From Bythopirellula polymerisocia (lineage in GTDB: Bacteria > Planctomycetota > Planctomycetia > Pirellulales > Lacipirellulaceae), in contig NZ_SJPS01000002.1 of the NCBI RefSeq assembly GCF_007860015.1, positions 62,898 through 126,897 on the forward strand: a DNA stretch of 64,000 bases. Direction: 5' to 3'. The notes beneath the pieces are model-generated. The model did no database searches. It was given only the letters and a program-made list of their open reading frames with translations, and was not told the DNA's origin. The stretch's first letter is position 1. Each line of letters starts with the position of its first letter. Positions 54,402 through 62,763 of the stretch are shown here, piece by piece. A program made the position numbers and the translations under genes.

Positions 54402-55406
54402 CTATTCTTCACCGTAGCGGGTCGAGAGGAAGCGCCATGTCTGAGGATTAATGTCGTTGGCAAAGAAACCTGCTGAGCCATCTGCACGTGCCGCGTTCAC
54501 TCCGCCGGGATGGAGGCTGCGGGCAGTACGCCAACCGAAGGCGGCATAGCGTTCGGTGATGGGGGCGAGCAACTTAGCAGAGACGCAATCGAACTCGACC
54601 GAGTTGGGGATGCGATAATGATTGTAAAGTGACGAGCGAAATTCGCCGTTGGCCCACGAGAAGCTTGAGGGGGTGGTGTAGTTGAATAGCCCAGACCCAT
54701 CGCAGGAAGACTGGGTGAGCGGTGCTGCGGTGGCGAACACGTAGGCAAATCGCTCGTCGATTTCTTGTCTTTTTGAGAGTGGCGCGACAGGCTGGCCCAG
54801 CAAGCACTCGGCGAGATAGATGGTGTTGCTAGTGCCATCGGCAATGTCGGCCAAGCGTATATTCGAGTTGATGAAGAACACGCCGTCGGCCGTGAGGGGT
54901 GAACCCCCGTCGTTGCCGCTGCCGGAGCAGGCGGCATAATTGGTCGGCCCAAATTGTTCTTGCACTCGCTCTTGCCGATCGCTGGGGCACAACATGAGCG
55001 GTATGACTTGCCCAAGGGCAGGAAGGTTCTTCTCGGGAGTGGAAAAATCCTTGCGATACATGGGGAGCGAAAGATCGAGTTGGGCGCGAATTGCAGAAGA
55101 TTCGAGTTGGGGGAGAATCTGGGCGAAAGCGCTCCAGCGATAGAATGTGTGAGGCGTGGCAGGATCGGAGGGATCTTGCTGGGCAACTGACCCCGAGGGA
55201 AGATGTCCTGTTGCGGTTTCGTAGCTCTGCATCGCCAGGGCTAGTTGCCTCAAGTGATTCAGGCAGGTGCTGCGGCGGGCACTCTCGCGTGCCGACTGAA
55301 CAGCCGGCAACAAGAGGGCCGTCAACACGCCAATGATTGCGATGACAACTAGTAGCTCGACGAGCGAGAATGCACGGCGCTTGGAGATTGGCTGGCAAAG
55401 GTCCAT
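54402..55406 (-). CDS. DUF1559 (planctomycete prepilin-like) protein
   Basis: A 334-residue protein of the large DUF1559 group, highly expanded in planctomycetes. The N-terminus is a type IV prepilin-like signal: basic residues, then A|FSLVELLVVIAIIGVL, with the cleavage-site Gly replaced by Ala12 and Glu at +5. The C-terminal motif HPGGVNAARADGSAGFFAND is the family's H-x-G-G box. These proteins may form pseudopili or be minor surface components; function is not established. ATG 55406 gives the standard prepilin start. GTG 55433 lies further upstream with an ill-spaced ribosome site. It converges with the four-helix membrane protein gene. Confidence 0.9.
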   Translation of the reverse strand: MDLCQPISKRRAFSLVELLVVIAIIGVLTALLLPAVQSARESARRSTCLNHLRQLALAMQSYETATGHLPSGSVAQQDPSDPATPHTFYRWSAFAQILPQLESSAIRAQLDLSLPMYRKDFSTPEKNLPALGQVIPLMLCPSDRQERVQEQFGPTNYAACSGSGNDGGSPLTADGVFFINSNIRLADIADGTSNTIYLAECLLGQPVAPLSKRQEIDERFAYVFATAAPLTQSSCDGSGLFNYTTPSSFSWANGEFRSSLYNHYRIPNSVEFDCVSAKLLAPITERYAAFGWRTARSLHPGGVNAARADGSAGFFANDINPQTWRFLSTRYGEE

Positions 55407-55480
55407 TGGATCGTAGGCCGTAACGAGTAACACGAGTTCCGGCTATGCTCGGCGTGATTGAATACTTTGCCGGAACTGCG

Positions 55481-56728
55481 CTACCGCTTGTTCCGGCCGA
55501 CTGAGTTTTGGCGGTTTAGCGTTAGCGTCGCCGCTCCCAATAATATCAGGCACAATGACGCGGGTTCGGGAACGGCCAAGGTGTTAGCAAGGGGGTCGTA
55601 GCGGACAATGGCGGTGGGTTGCAAGATGACTTGATTTTCATAGGCGCGCTGCCAAGCGAGAAAATCATTTCCATCGGAATCTTCGTCGCCGTCGATGTCG
55701 CCCATGGCATCGACGCTATATGCATCTTGCCAGTCAACGAGGTCGCTACCGTCAACGGAACCATCGCCATCGAGGTCTGCAGGTTCTTCGCTTGTGAGAA
55801 GATCCACTGAAGTTCCGAGGCTAGTATCGATACGTAGCACTTTCCCCGGGAGGAGTGTGTCTCCATAAAATGGATCCATCGGGTTGTTGTTGCCCAAGCT
55901 GGTAGTCAGCAAGTTTCCGTTCGTCTCGACGAGAAAACCTGAGGGGTAGGGAACACTTGCACCGAATTGGGCACCCTCGCCGATTACTACCCCGCCAGAA
56001 ACCGTGTACTTGATGACTGCTTGACCAATCAAAGAGGCGACATAGAGGTCTCCGGCATCATCGAAGGCGAGACCATTAAAGCCGAAAGCAGGGAAGTTCA
56101 ACGTAACAGATGCCCCCGACGCGAAAGGTGTCGCCGTTGTTCCAAAATCGTTGCTGGGGCTTCCCACTGGAGCATCATATTTGAGAACCGAACCAAACCC
56201 GGTAAAGTTGAATTCGCTGACGTAGAGATTGCCAGCAGAATCAAACGTCATACCTGCCCGGCCCGTTCCAGCAGAATTGGTGCCTAGTGTTTGTAGGAGC
56301 GATCCACCGGCATCGTAACGAAACACTTCATCGCCATTAAATTGGCCAATTTCAGAAACAAAAAGCGTATCGCTGGCTGAGTGATAAGTGATGCCCCCAG
56401 CACCACCTACGTCGGTGATGAACGGAGTGGTTGTCCCGGTGACTGGATCGATCTTCACCACGCTGGCTGCAGAGCCTGGAAAACCTGACACTAGGTTCGT
56501 CGCGTATAGAAACCCGCCCGGCCCAAAGGTAAGTCCAGTCGGTACATCAAGCCCAGAGGCCGTGACAACGCGGATGAATTCGCCCGTGACTTCATCAAAT
56601 GAGAGGATGCGGTTTGCAGTCTGATCGGCAATAAACAATTCAGCGGCCTGAATTGCCGAGGATGCAACCGCGAACAGAGTGAGACAATAGATCAGGACGG
56701 GTCTGATGTTGTAGCGAAGTGATTGCAA
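55481..56728 (-). CDS. exported NHL/SMP-30-type beta-propeller with dockerin-like block and PEP-CTERM tail
   Basis: A 415-residue protein. I chose the TTG at 56728: AGGAG lies about 9 nt upstream, and the protein then starts with a signal peptide ending IQAAEL. No ATG in the frame fits; the frame runs back to 56914 with no signal there. Residues about 30-290 are beta-propeller repeats (SFDEVTGEFIRVVTASGLDV, PTGLTFGPGGFLYATN, GNLYVSEFNFTG). The tail has ADLDGDGSVDGSDLVDWQ, then GDIDGDEDSDGNDFLAWQR, then AVPEPAS and a hydrophobic helix with a basic end: a complete PEP-CTERM signal. It probably binds calcium through the EF-hand-like block and is surface-sorted. Ligand unknown. Confidence 0.85.
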   Translation of the reverse strand: MQSLRYNIRPVLIYCLTLFAVASSAIQAAELFIADQTANRILSFDEVTGEFIRVVTASGLDVPTGLTFGPGGFLYATNLVSGFPGSAASVVKIDPVTGTTTPFITDVGGAGGITYHSASDTLFVSEIGQFNGDEVFRYDAGGSLLQTLGTNSAGTGRAGMTFDSAGNLYVSEFNFTGFGSVLKYDAPVGSPSNDFGTTATPFASGASVTLNFPAFGFNGLAFDDAGDLYVASLIGQAVIKYTVSGGVVIGEGAQFGASVPYPSGFLVETNGNLLTTSLGNNNPMDPFYGDTLLPGKVLRIDTSLGTSVDLLTSEEPADLDGDGSVDGSDLVDWQDAYSVDAMGDIDGDEDSDGNDFLAWQRAYENQVILQPTAIVRYDPLANTLAVPEPASLCLILLGAATLTLNRQNSVGRNKR

Positions 56729-57000
56729 GGTGAGAAACTCCTGGTGCTTGATTCGTTCAAGGTTGCAAATACAAAGGTGCGTCGGTGGGGGACAAGACTC
56801 GGCTGAGTCCTGGATGCGCGTCAGGGAGGGATAGCGAGTGGGGTATTGAAGAACTGAACCGCTGCCCAATACGGAATAACCCAACATTGTCCCTATTGAA
56901 CCAACTCGCGTCAATGCATTGACGCTGGCAGTGGAATCACCGTCAATGCCACCCAGTTCGCAAAGGCGACCCGGCTGCGGATAAATGAAATTCGCTCCAT

Positions 57001-57648
57001 TTACGGCAGAAGCTTGATCTCGATGTCTTTGTAGTAAACGGTACTCCCGGGATCGTGGGCCTGCAGGGCAATTGTGCCACTGGAGAGTTTCCGCTCGGGA
57101 GAGTCTTTGAGATGAGGCATCTCGCCGGTTTCAGTGAATTCATTGATAACCTTGCCATCGACCTCAACGGTTATTTTTTTGCCATCGACCGTGATCAAAT
57201 ACTCGAACCACTCGTTATCTTGGGCTGGCGATTCCTTGATATCTTGGATGCCATAAATAGAACCTGTTTTGCGCCAGTCTTCATGGGAGTTGTTCACTTG
57301 GACTTCGTAGCCAGAATCGGGCCAACCAGTCTCTTGATATTTTACGTGCACATATACTCCAGAATTGGCATTCGGCTTGGTCATGACCTTGAGCTTGAGT
57401 TGAAAATTCTTGAAGTCGTGATTGCCCACTTCCCCCGTGTAGAATAAATGACATCGATCGCCGCCGCCGAGTACTAGCGTCCCATCCTCAACCCTGCAGG
57501 AGCCTTGGTTCTCTTTGGCAGGTGTCCAGCCAGCTAAACTCTTGCCATCAAAGAGAGAAATCCACTCTGCGGATTCCACGGCGCAGACCGGTGAATGACC
57601 CAATGAGAGCGAGACAAACGATAGTGAAAGGAATGTGCGAATATACAT
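57001..57648 (-). CDS. exported DUF1080 (3-keto-disaccharide hydrolase-like) protein
   Basis: A 215-residue exported protein. After the signal peptide (1-23, ends PVCAVES) the DUF1080 domain fills the rest: WISLFDGKSLAGWTPAKENQ near the start, GVYVHVKYQETGWPDSGYEVQVNNS in the centre (core GYEVQVNNSHED), and ALQAHDPGSTVYYKDIEIK at the end. Some members cleave 3-keto-glycosides; many only bind. ATG 57648 gives the signal peptide; the longer frame from 57687 is less likely. It diverges from the Gfo/Idh-type oxidoreductase gene, an arrangement that fits conversion of glycosides through 3-keto sugars. Confidence 0.9.
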   Translation of the reverse strand: MYIRTFLSLSFVSLSLGHSPVCAVESAEWISLFDGKSLAGWTPAKENQGSCRVEDGTLVLGGGDRCHLFYTGEVGNHDFKNFQLKLKVMTKPNANSGVYVHVKYQETGWPDSGYEVQVNNSHEDWRKTGSIYGIQDIKESPAQDNEWFEYLITVDGKKITVEVDGKVINEFTETGEMPHLKDSPERKLSSGTIALQAHDPGSTVYYKDIEIKLLP

Positions 57649-57875
57649 GGGAAGATTCCAACTGGGTGCGAGATACGAGAAAACCATAAAGGCCGTGACT
57701 GAAGGAGATTGGCTTGATTGGGTTCTTGCGAAGGAGCGTTCACTTCACCTATCATAGAGAAGATCGTAAGCTTCAGGAATAGAGTGATTATCTATCTTTC
57801 ACCAATCTGGCAAAGATTTCTCTAGCAACGCGATACGCGCCATATATTTCCACCTAGGATCAAAAAGGAATTCTT

Positions 57876-59249
57876 GTGAAACATTCGACTCGTCGCAGTT
57901 TTTTACAGAGGGGGGTCGCCCTAGGGGCAGCCCTTTCCACTCCTAACCTTCTCACGGGAACGCAACTATTTGGTAAAGATGCCAGTAGCCGACCTAAGAT
58001 CGCGGCGATTGGCGTGGGTGGAAGTCGAGGACGGTACAACCAAGGTGGAGGCATTGCGCGTAGGGCTGCTGCATTTGGGGATATGATCGCCGTGTGTGAT
58101 GTCGACAATTTGCATACCGACGAGTTCAACCAGGACTTCGACGGCAAGCTAAATACCTATAGCGACTATCGCAAGCTACTAGAACAAGAAAAACCTGATG
58201 TGGTGACAATCGGCACGCCCGATCATTGGCATGTTCCCATTTCGATTGCTGCTCTGCATTCCGGCTGCGATGTCTACTGCGAAAAGCCCTTGACGCTCAC
58301 CATCGAGGAGGGGTTTCGGATTCGTGACGCGGTGAAGGAAACCGGCAAGACTTTTCAAGTTGGCACGCAGCAGCGAAGCGAACACGGGCTACTATTTCTC
58401 AAGGCGGTTGCGTTTGTACAAAGTGGCCGGCTTGGAGAAAATGTGAACGCATATGTCGCCATTGGAAGTCCTGACTCAACCGGAGGGCCTTTTGAGACGA
58501 CCCCGATTCCGGATGGGCTTGACTGGAATATGTGGCTTGGCCCTGCGCCGAAGAAGGATTACTGCGACGAGCGCCGCAAGGAGTTCCGTTGGTACTATGA
58601 GTATTCCGGGGGCAAGATGACCGATTGGGGTGCCCATCACATTGACATCGCCCAATGGGCCTTGGGATTGGATCGCACCGGCCCAACATCCATTGCTGCC
58701 AAAGGGGAGTTCCCTCCCGTCGTTCCTGAGAACTTTGATTGGGATTCATTCCTTGATGGAAAAATCTCGTTGCCGAACTCGTTCAACACAGCGGTGAAAT
58801 TCAACATCGATCTGAATTATGCCAATGGTGCCACGCTAAGTGTCAACGACCACTATAGTCGTCCCGATGGCACTTCTTTTCCTAACGGCATTCTGTTCGA
58901 AGGGAGCAAGGGTCGCATCTATGTGAATCGCGACAGATTGACCGGCAAGCCTATTGAAGAGCTCACCGTGGCCGACAACGCGGAACTCGCCGCGGCGATG
59001 GTCAAACTTTATAAAGGGAAGCAGCCAGGCAACCATATGGGGAATTTCTTCGAATGCATTGCTGATGGCTCTGAGCCGATCTCCGATGTCGAAACCCATC
59101 ATCGCTCGATGACCTCTTGCCACCTGTGTAATATCGGGCTGATGTTGGGTCGGGAACTTGCATGGAATCCTGACGAAGAACATTTTGTTGACGACCCGGC
59201 TGCGGATGCATTGATGAGCCGCACTAGTCGGCCAGGTTTTTTTGCGTAG
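57876..59249 (+). CDS. Gfo/Idh/MocA-family oxidoreductase, Tat-exported
   Basis: A 457-residue NAD(P)-dependent oxidoreductase. The N-terminus has a twin-arginine signal (TRRSFLQRG, residues 5-13). The Rossmann domain has AAIGVGGSRGR (43-53), TPDHWH (114-119) and CEKPLT (135-140), the lysine of which is the general catalytic residue in the family. The C-terminal domain is of the planctomycete exported type, with DYCDERRKEFRWYYEYSGG and MTDWGAHHIDIAQWALG. It probably oxidises or reduces a sugar or inositol in the periplasm. The start is GTG 57876, supported by AGGA 6 nt upstream. It leads a group continuing with the PQQ-propeller, NIPSNAP and flavoprotein genes. Confidence 0.9.
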   Translation: MKHSTRRSFLQRGVALGAALSTPNLLTGTQLFGKDASSRPKIAAIGVGGSRGRYNQGGGIARRAAAFGDMIAVCDVDNLHTDEFNQDFDGKLNTYSDYRKLLEQEKPDVVTIGTPDHWHVPISIAALHSGCDVYCEKPLTLTIEEGFRIRDAVKETGKTFQVGTQQRSEHGLLFLKAVAFVQSGRLGENVNAYVAIGSPDSTGGPFETTPIPDGLDWNMWLGPAPKKDYCDERRKEFRWYYEYSGGKMTDWGAHHIDIAQWALGLDRTGPTSIAAKGEFPPVVPENFDWDSFLDGKISLPNSFNTAVKFNIDLNYANGATLSVNDHYSRPDGTSFPNGILFEGSKGRIYVNRDRLTGKPIEELTVADNAELAAAMVKLYKGKQPGNHMGNFFECIADGSEPISDVETHHRSMTSCHLCNIGLMLGRELAWNPDEEHFVDDPAADALMSRTSRPGFFA

Positions 59250-59302
59250 CGAATTAAGTTCATTCCGGCTTTGTGTTTCTAAGGGAATTAGGGAACTGAA
59301 TT

Positions 59303-60616
59303 ATGTTGCTTCGAGGAACATGCTTTTGGTGGCTACTGTTAGTGGCGGTAGTTGCTCCAGTAGATGCTGAAGATTGGCCCCAGTGGATGGGACCGACTCG
59401 CGATAACGTGTGGCATGAGGACGGGTTGCTAGAATCGTTTCCCGATGGAGGGCCGCCAGTGGTGTGGCGCACCGATGTCGCCGGAGGGTACGCCGGGCCC
59501 GCAGTTGCTGATGGGAAAGTGTTTGTCACGGATTACGTGACCGGTGACGAAATAAAGATTGCCAACTTCGAGCGAAAGAATTCCACGGGGGTCGAGCGTG
59601 TGTTGTGCCTCGACGAAGCGACAGGGAAAGAACTATGGCGGCACGAATATCCGGTGACATATACCATTTCCTACCCGGCGGGACCGCGTTGTACTCCAGC
59701 CGTCCACGCGGGGAAGGTCTATACCCTTGGTGCCGAAGGAAATCTTTTTTGCTTAGACGCCGAATCTGGAGAAGTCCTTTGGTCGAAAGATTTTCCTAAT
59801 GATTATGGGGCAAAGACCTCGCTTTGGGGATATGCCTCGTCGCCTTTGGTGGATGGCGAAAAGCTTCTCTGCGTTGTTGGCGGGGAAGGGAGTCACGCCG
59901 TGGCGTTTGACTTGAATACCGGGAACGAAATTTGGAAGTCGCTTACCTGCAATGATCAGGGCTATTCGCCACCGACAATTATTCATGCGGGGGGGGTAAG
60001 GCAGCTCGTTCTGTTGTGTCCCGACAAGGTCGCGGCGGTCGAACCCGAGACAGGCAAAGAGTATTGGAGGGCTCCCTACGAGGCTACTTCCGGTTCGATC
60101 ATCATGTCGCCAGTTGTTTCGGGCAACTACCTGTTTGCTGGTGGCTACAACAATCAGTCTCTGATGCTCAAGTTGGCCTCGGATAAGCCAGACGCCGAAG
60201 TTCTCTGGGGCAATGAATCGAAACATGGAATCTCACCCGTGAATGTGCAGCCCATTGTTCAGGAGAGTATAATGTACGGCGTGAACGGTAGCGGTGATCT
60301 TATGGCTGTTGAGTTTCCCAGTGGAGAAAGACTTTGGGAAACCTCCAAACCGATCAGCGAGCGCCCGGTAAGCAGCGGCACGGCATTTATCGTACGACAA
60401 GCAGATCGCTATTGGCTCTTCAACGAACAAGGCGAACTTATCATCTCTCGACTCACGCCCGAGGGATACGAAGAAATCGATCGGGCGAAAATCATCGAAC
60501 CCACCAACAACGCGTTTGGTCGGGAAGTGGTGTGGTGTATGCCGGCATTTGCTAACCGAAAGCTCTTTGTTCGCAACGATGAAGAGTGCATCTGCGTCGA
60601 TCTCGCGGCAGAGTAG
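59303..60616 (+). CDS. exported PQQ-like beta-propeller protein
   Basis: A 437-residue protein with a signal peptide (1-22, ends VDAEDWP). PQWMGPTRDNVWHEDGLLES begins the propeller. Eight blades of the PQQ-enzyme-like type follow; examples are TGKELWRHEYPVTYT, SGEVLWSKDFPNDYG and TGNEIWKSLTCNDQG. It lacks the cytochrome or dehydrogenase signatures of true quinoprotein dehydrogenases, so it may be a scaffold or binding protein as in many planctomycete genomes. It follows the Gfo/Idh gene by 53 nt and precedes the NIPSNAP gene by 35 nt. Co-transcription is likely. Confidence 0.9.
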   Translation: MLLRGTCFWWLLLVAVVAPVDAEDWPQWMGPTRDNVWHEDGLLESFPDGGPPVVWRTDVAGGYAGPAVADGKVFVTDYVTGDEIKIANFERKNSTGVERVLCLDEATGKELWRHEYPVTYTISYPAGPRCTPAVHAGKVYTLGAEGNLFCLDAESGEVLWSKDFPNDYGAKTSLWGYASSPLVDGEKLLCVVGGEGSHAVAFDLNTGNEIWKSLTCNDQGYSPPTIIHAGGVRQLVLLCPDKVAAVEPETGKEYWRAPYEATSGSIIMSPVVSGNYLFAGGYNNQSLMLKLASDKPDAEVLWGNESKHGISPVNVQPIVQESIMYGVNGSGDLMAVEFPSGERLWETSKPISERPVSSGTAFIVRQADRYWLFNEQGELIISRLTPEGYEEIDRAKIIEPTNNAFGREVVWCMPAFANRKLFVRNDEECICVDLAAE

Positions 60617-60651
60617 AGTCATGATACTTTATACTTCGAGGTACACCTAAC

Positions 60652-61428
60652 ATGCAGCGACGCGAATTCCTTCACCTTTCTGCCGCAGCGACTTGCCTGG
60701 GAAGTGCCACTAGTTTGGCGGCCGAAGAGGCGAATGTAGCTGCACCAGAGTATTACGAATGGCGAACCTACCAGATCCCCAGCGAAGATAAACAAGCACT
60801 TTTAACGAGTTATCTTGAGGAAGCTGCCCTGCCGGCGTGGGAGCGATTGGGGATCGGCCCTGTGGGGGTCTTTACTGAAACAGGTCCCGAGGCCACTGCT
60901 TCGGTGCATGTGCTGCTTCCCTATGTTTCGATCGAGGTGTTTGCCGGCGAACGACAGGGACTCGAACAAGACACTACGTACCAACAGGCTGCGGCTGATT
61001 ACCTGGGAGCCCCGCAACAGGATCCCACATTCGATCGGATCGATAGCTCGCTGATGGTCGCGTTTGCTGGGATGCCGAAGATGAGTCCCCCTGAGCGACT
61101 GCCCCGCATATTTGAACTGCGCGAGTACCAGAGTCACAGCGAAGCCAAGGCCCGCCGCAAGATTGAAATGTTCAACAACGGCGAGATCCCAATTTTTCTG
61201 GAAGCGGGTTTCAAGAATGTGTTTTTTGGTGAAACGCTTGTCGGACCCCGGCTTCCAAATCTCAAATATCTACTTGCCAGCGAAACCATGGAAGCCAATC
61301 AGCAGAGCTGGCAACAGTTCCGCGAACATCCCAAGTGGGTGTCTATGAAAGATCTGCCTGAATACGCTGAGACTGTTTCAAAAGTCATCCAGACATTTCT
61401 CCTGCCAACAGCATTCTCTCAAGTCTGA
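60652..61428 (+). CDS. exported NIPSNAP-family protein
   Basis: A 258-residue protein. The N-terminus has a twin-arginine-like signal (QRREFLHLS) and an Ala-rich segment to LAAEEA (about 26). Two NIPSNAP-like ferredoxin-fold halves are seen: YYEWRTYQIPSEDKQALLTS (about 34-53) and RIFELREYQSHSEAKARRKI (about 154-173), followed by LVGPRLPNLKYLLAS. The family is thought to bind small ligands; specific function unknown. It lies between the PQQ-propeller and the BaiN-like flavoprotein genes, with only 6 nt to the next start. This favours one operon with the catabolic genes. Confidence 0.9.
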   Translation: MQRREFLHLSAAATCLGSATSLAAEEANVAAPEYYEWRTYQIPSEDKQALLTSYLEEAALPAWERLGIGPVGVFTETGPEATASVHVLLPYVSIEVFAGERQGLEQDTTYQQAAADYLGAPQQDPTFDRIDSSLMVAFAGMPKMSPPERLPRIFELREYQSHSEAKARRKIEMFNNGEIPIFLEAGFKNVFFGETLVGPRLPNLKYLLASETMEANQQSWQQFREHPKWVSMKDLPEYAETVSKVIQTFLLPTAFSQV

Positions 61429-61434
61429 GAATCG

Positions 61435-62679
61435 ATGGGCATCACTTATCAAGTTGCCGTGATCGGTGCAGGGGCGGCAGGGATGTTGACAGCTGCACGT
61501 GCTGGTGAGCGCGGCCTGAAGGTTGTACTCGTGGAAAAGAACACCAAAGCAGGTGTTAAGATCCTGATGTCCGGCGGGACGCGGTGCAATTTGACGCAAG
61601 CGACTGACCGACGAGGGATCGTCGAAGCCTTTGGCTCTCAAGGTCCCTTTCTGCACTCAGCACTGGCAGCACTGGGTCCCGACGAACTTGTGGCCTTGTT
61701 CGAGGCTGAAGGTGTACCTACGAAAGTAGAAGGGACGGGGAAAGTGTTCCCTGTCAGCGACCGAGCACTTGATGTGCGAGATGCACTGCTGAGGAAGGTG
61801 CGACGGTCTGGCGTTGAATTGCAGCTCGGAACGGCTGTCACAAAACTCGACGTTTGTGAAGCAGGATTCGTAATTCAGACCGATCGAGGCGAATTGACTG
61901 CAAGTACAGTGGTGCTGACCTGTGGCGGCCAGTCCTATCCTGGCTGTGGCACGACGGGTGACGGATATCATTGGGCCAAGCATTTGGGACACAAGATTGT
62001 GCCGCCGCGTCCTGCATTAGTGCCGCTCTTGTCCGATGCCCGCTGGGTCCACGAACTAAGTGGCGTGACAATTGGAGATGTGCGGGTGGGGATCAAGAGT
62101 GGCACGACGAAAAAGGCTTTGGCCGAGCGTCGGGGCTCATTTCTCTTTACGCACTTTGGCATTTCGGGTCCGGTGGTGATGGACCTAAGCCGGACTATCA
62201 CTGCTCGTCCAGACGCTGAAGATTGGCAAGCGGTGTGCGATTTTCTGCCGGGGCATTCCCGTGAGCAATTTGCAGAGGCACTTGCCCAGAATGCGTCCGC
62301 CGGGGGCAAACGAACCGTTCCGACAGTGGCCGCTCAATGGCTGCCTCAGCGGTTGTCCGAGGCACTCGTGGCAGAAGCGGGGTTGTCGAGCGACCAGCGG
62401 ATTGCTGAACTCTCCAAAGCTGGCCGTAGCAAGCTGATAGACGCTATCAAGTGCCAACAGATCCCCATTCACGGATCACTCGGCTTCAAGAAGGCAGAAG
62501 TGACCGCCGGTGGCATCGATCTAGCCGAAGTTGATTCACGTACCTTGCAAAGCAAACTTGTTCCCGGACTATTCCTCGCCGGGGAGATCCTCGACTTGGA
62601 CGGCCCCATCGGCGGCTACAATTTCCAGGCAGCCTTTAGCACCGGGTGGCTAGCTGGGGAATCGGTGGGAGAGGGATAG
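61435..62679 (+). CDS. BaiN/YhiN-family NAD(P)/FAD-dependent oxidoreductase
   Basis: A 414-residue flavoprotein. FAD-binding GAGAAG (11-16) is followed by the family signature KILMSGGTRCNLTQ (about 42-55). The C-terminus has FLAGEILDLDGPIGGYNFQA, a second conserved FAD-contact block. BaiN-like enzymes reduce enone steroids or act as flavin-linked reductases of unknown substrates; here the substrate is unknown. The start ATG 61435 is 6 nt after the NIPSNAP stop. It is the last gene of the Gfo/Idh-PQQ-NIPSNAP run. No membrane segment or signal peptide is seen, so it is cytoplasmic. Confidence 0.9.
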   Translation: MGITYQVAVIGAGAAGMLTAARAGERGLKVVLVEKNTKAGVKILMSGGTRCNLTQATDRRGIVEAFGSQGPFLHSALAALGPDELVALFEAEGVPTKVEGTGKVFPVSDRALDVRDALLRKVRRSGVELQLGTAVTKLDVCEAGFVIQTDRGELTASTVVLTCGGQSYPGCGTTGDGYHWAKHLGHKIVPPRPALVPLLSDARWVHELSGVTIGDVRVGIKSGTTKKALAERRGSFLFTHFGISGPVVMDLSRTITARPDAEDWQAVCDFLPGHSREQFAEALAQNASAGGKRTVPTVAAQWLPQRLSEALVAEAGLSSDQRIAELSKAGRSKLIDAIKCQQIPIHGSLGFKKAEVTAGGIDLAEVDSRTLQSKLVPGLFLAGEILDLDGPIGGYNFQAAFSTGWLAGESVGEG

Positions 62680-62697
62680 GTTAGTTCTCAATAGGCC

Positions 62698-62746
62698 GTT
62701 GTTAGTTGGGTATTATTTCCTACGCAACTGACAACTGACAACTGAC
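62698..62746. repeat. inverted repeat and short tandem repeats between convergent genes
   Basis: GTTGTTAGTTG (62698-62708) and CAACTGACAAC (62725-62735) are complementary at 10 of 11 positions with a 16-nt loop. The right arm is also part of a tandem CAACTGA repeat that continues to 62746. It may be a bidirectional terminator-like hairpin of the BaiN-like and aspartic-protease-like genes. There is no long T-tract. Confidence 0.45.
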
Positions 62747-62763
62747 CAAGGATAGCTGACTCC

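Noticed and set aside
54497-55186. 229-codon minus-strand frame overlapping the DUF1559 gene
   Set aside because: Out-of-frame shadow of the DUF1559 gene on the same strand, rich in Pro and Ser.
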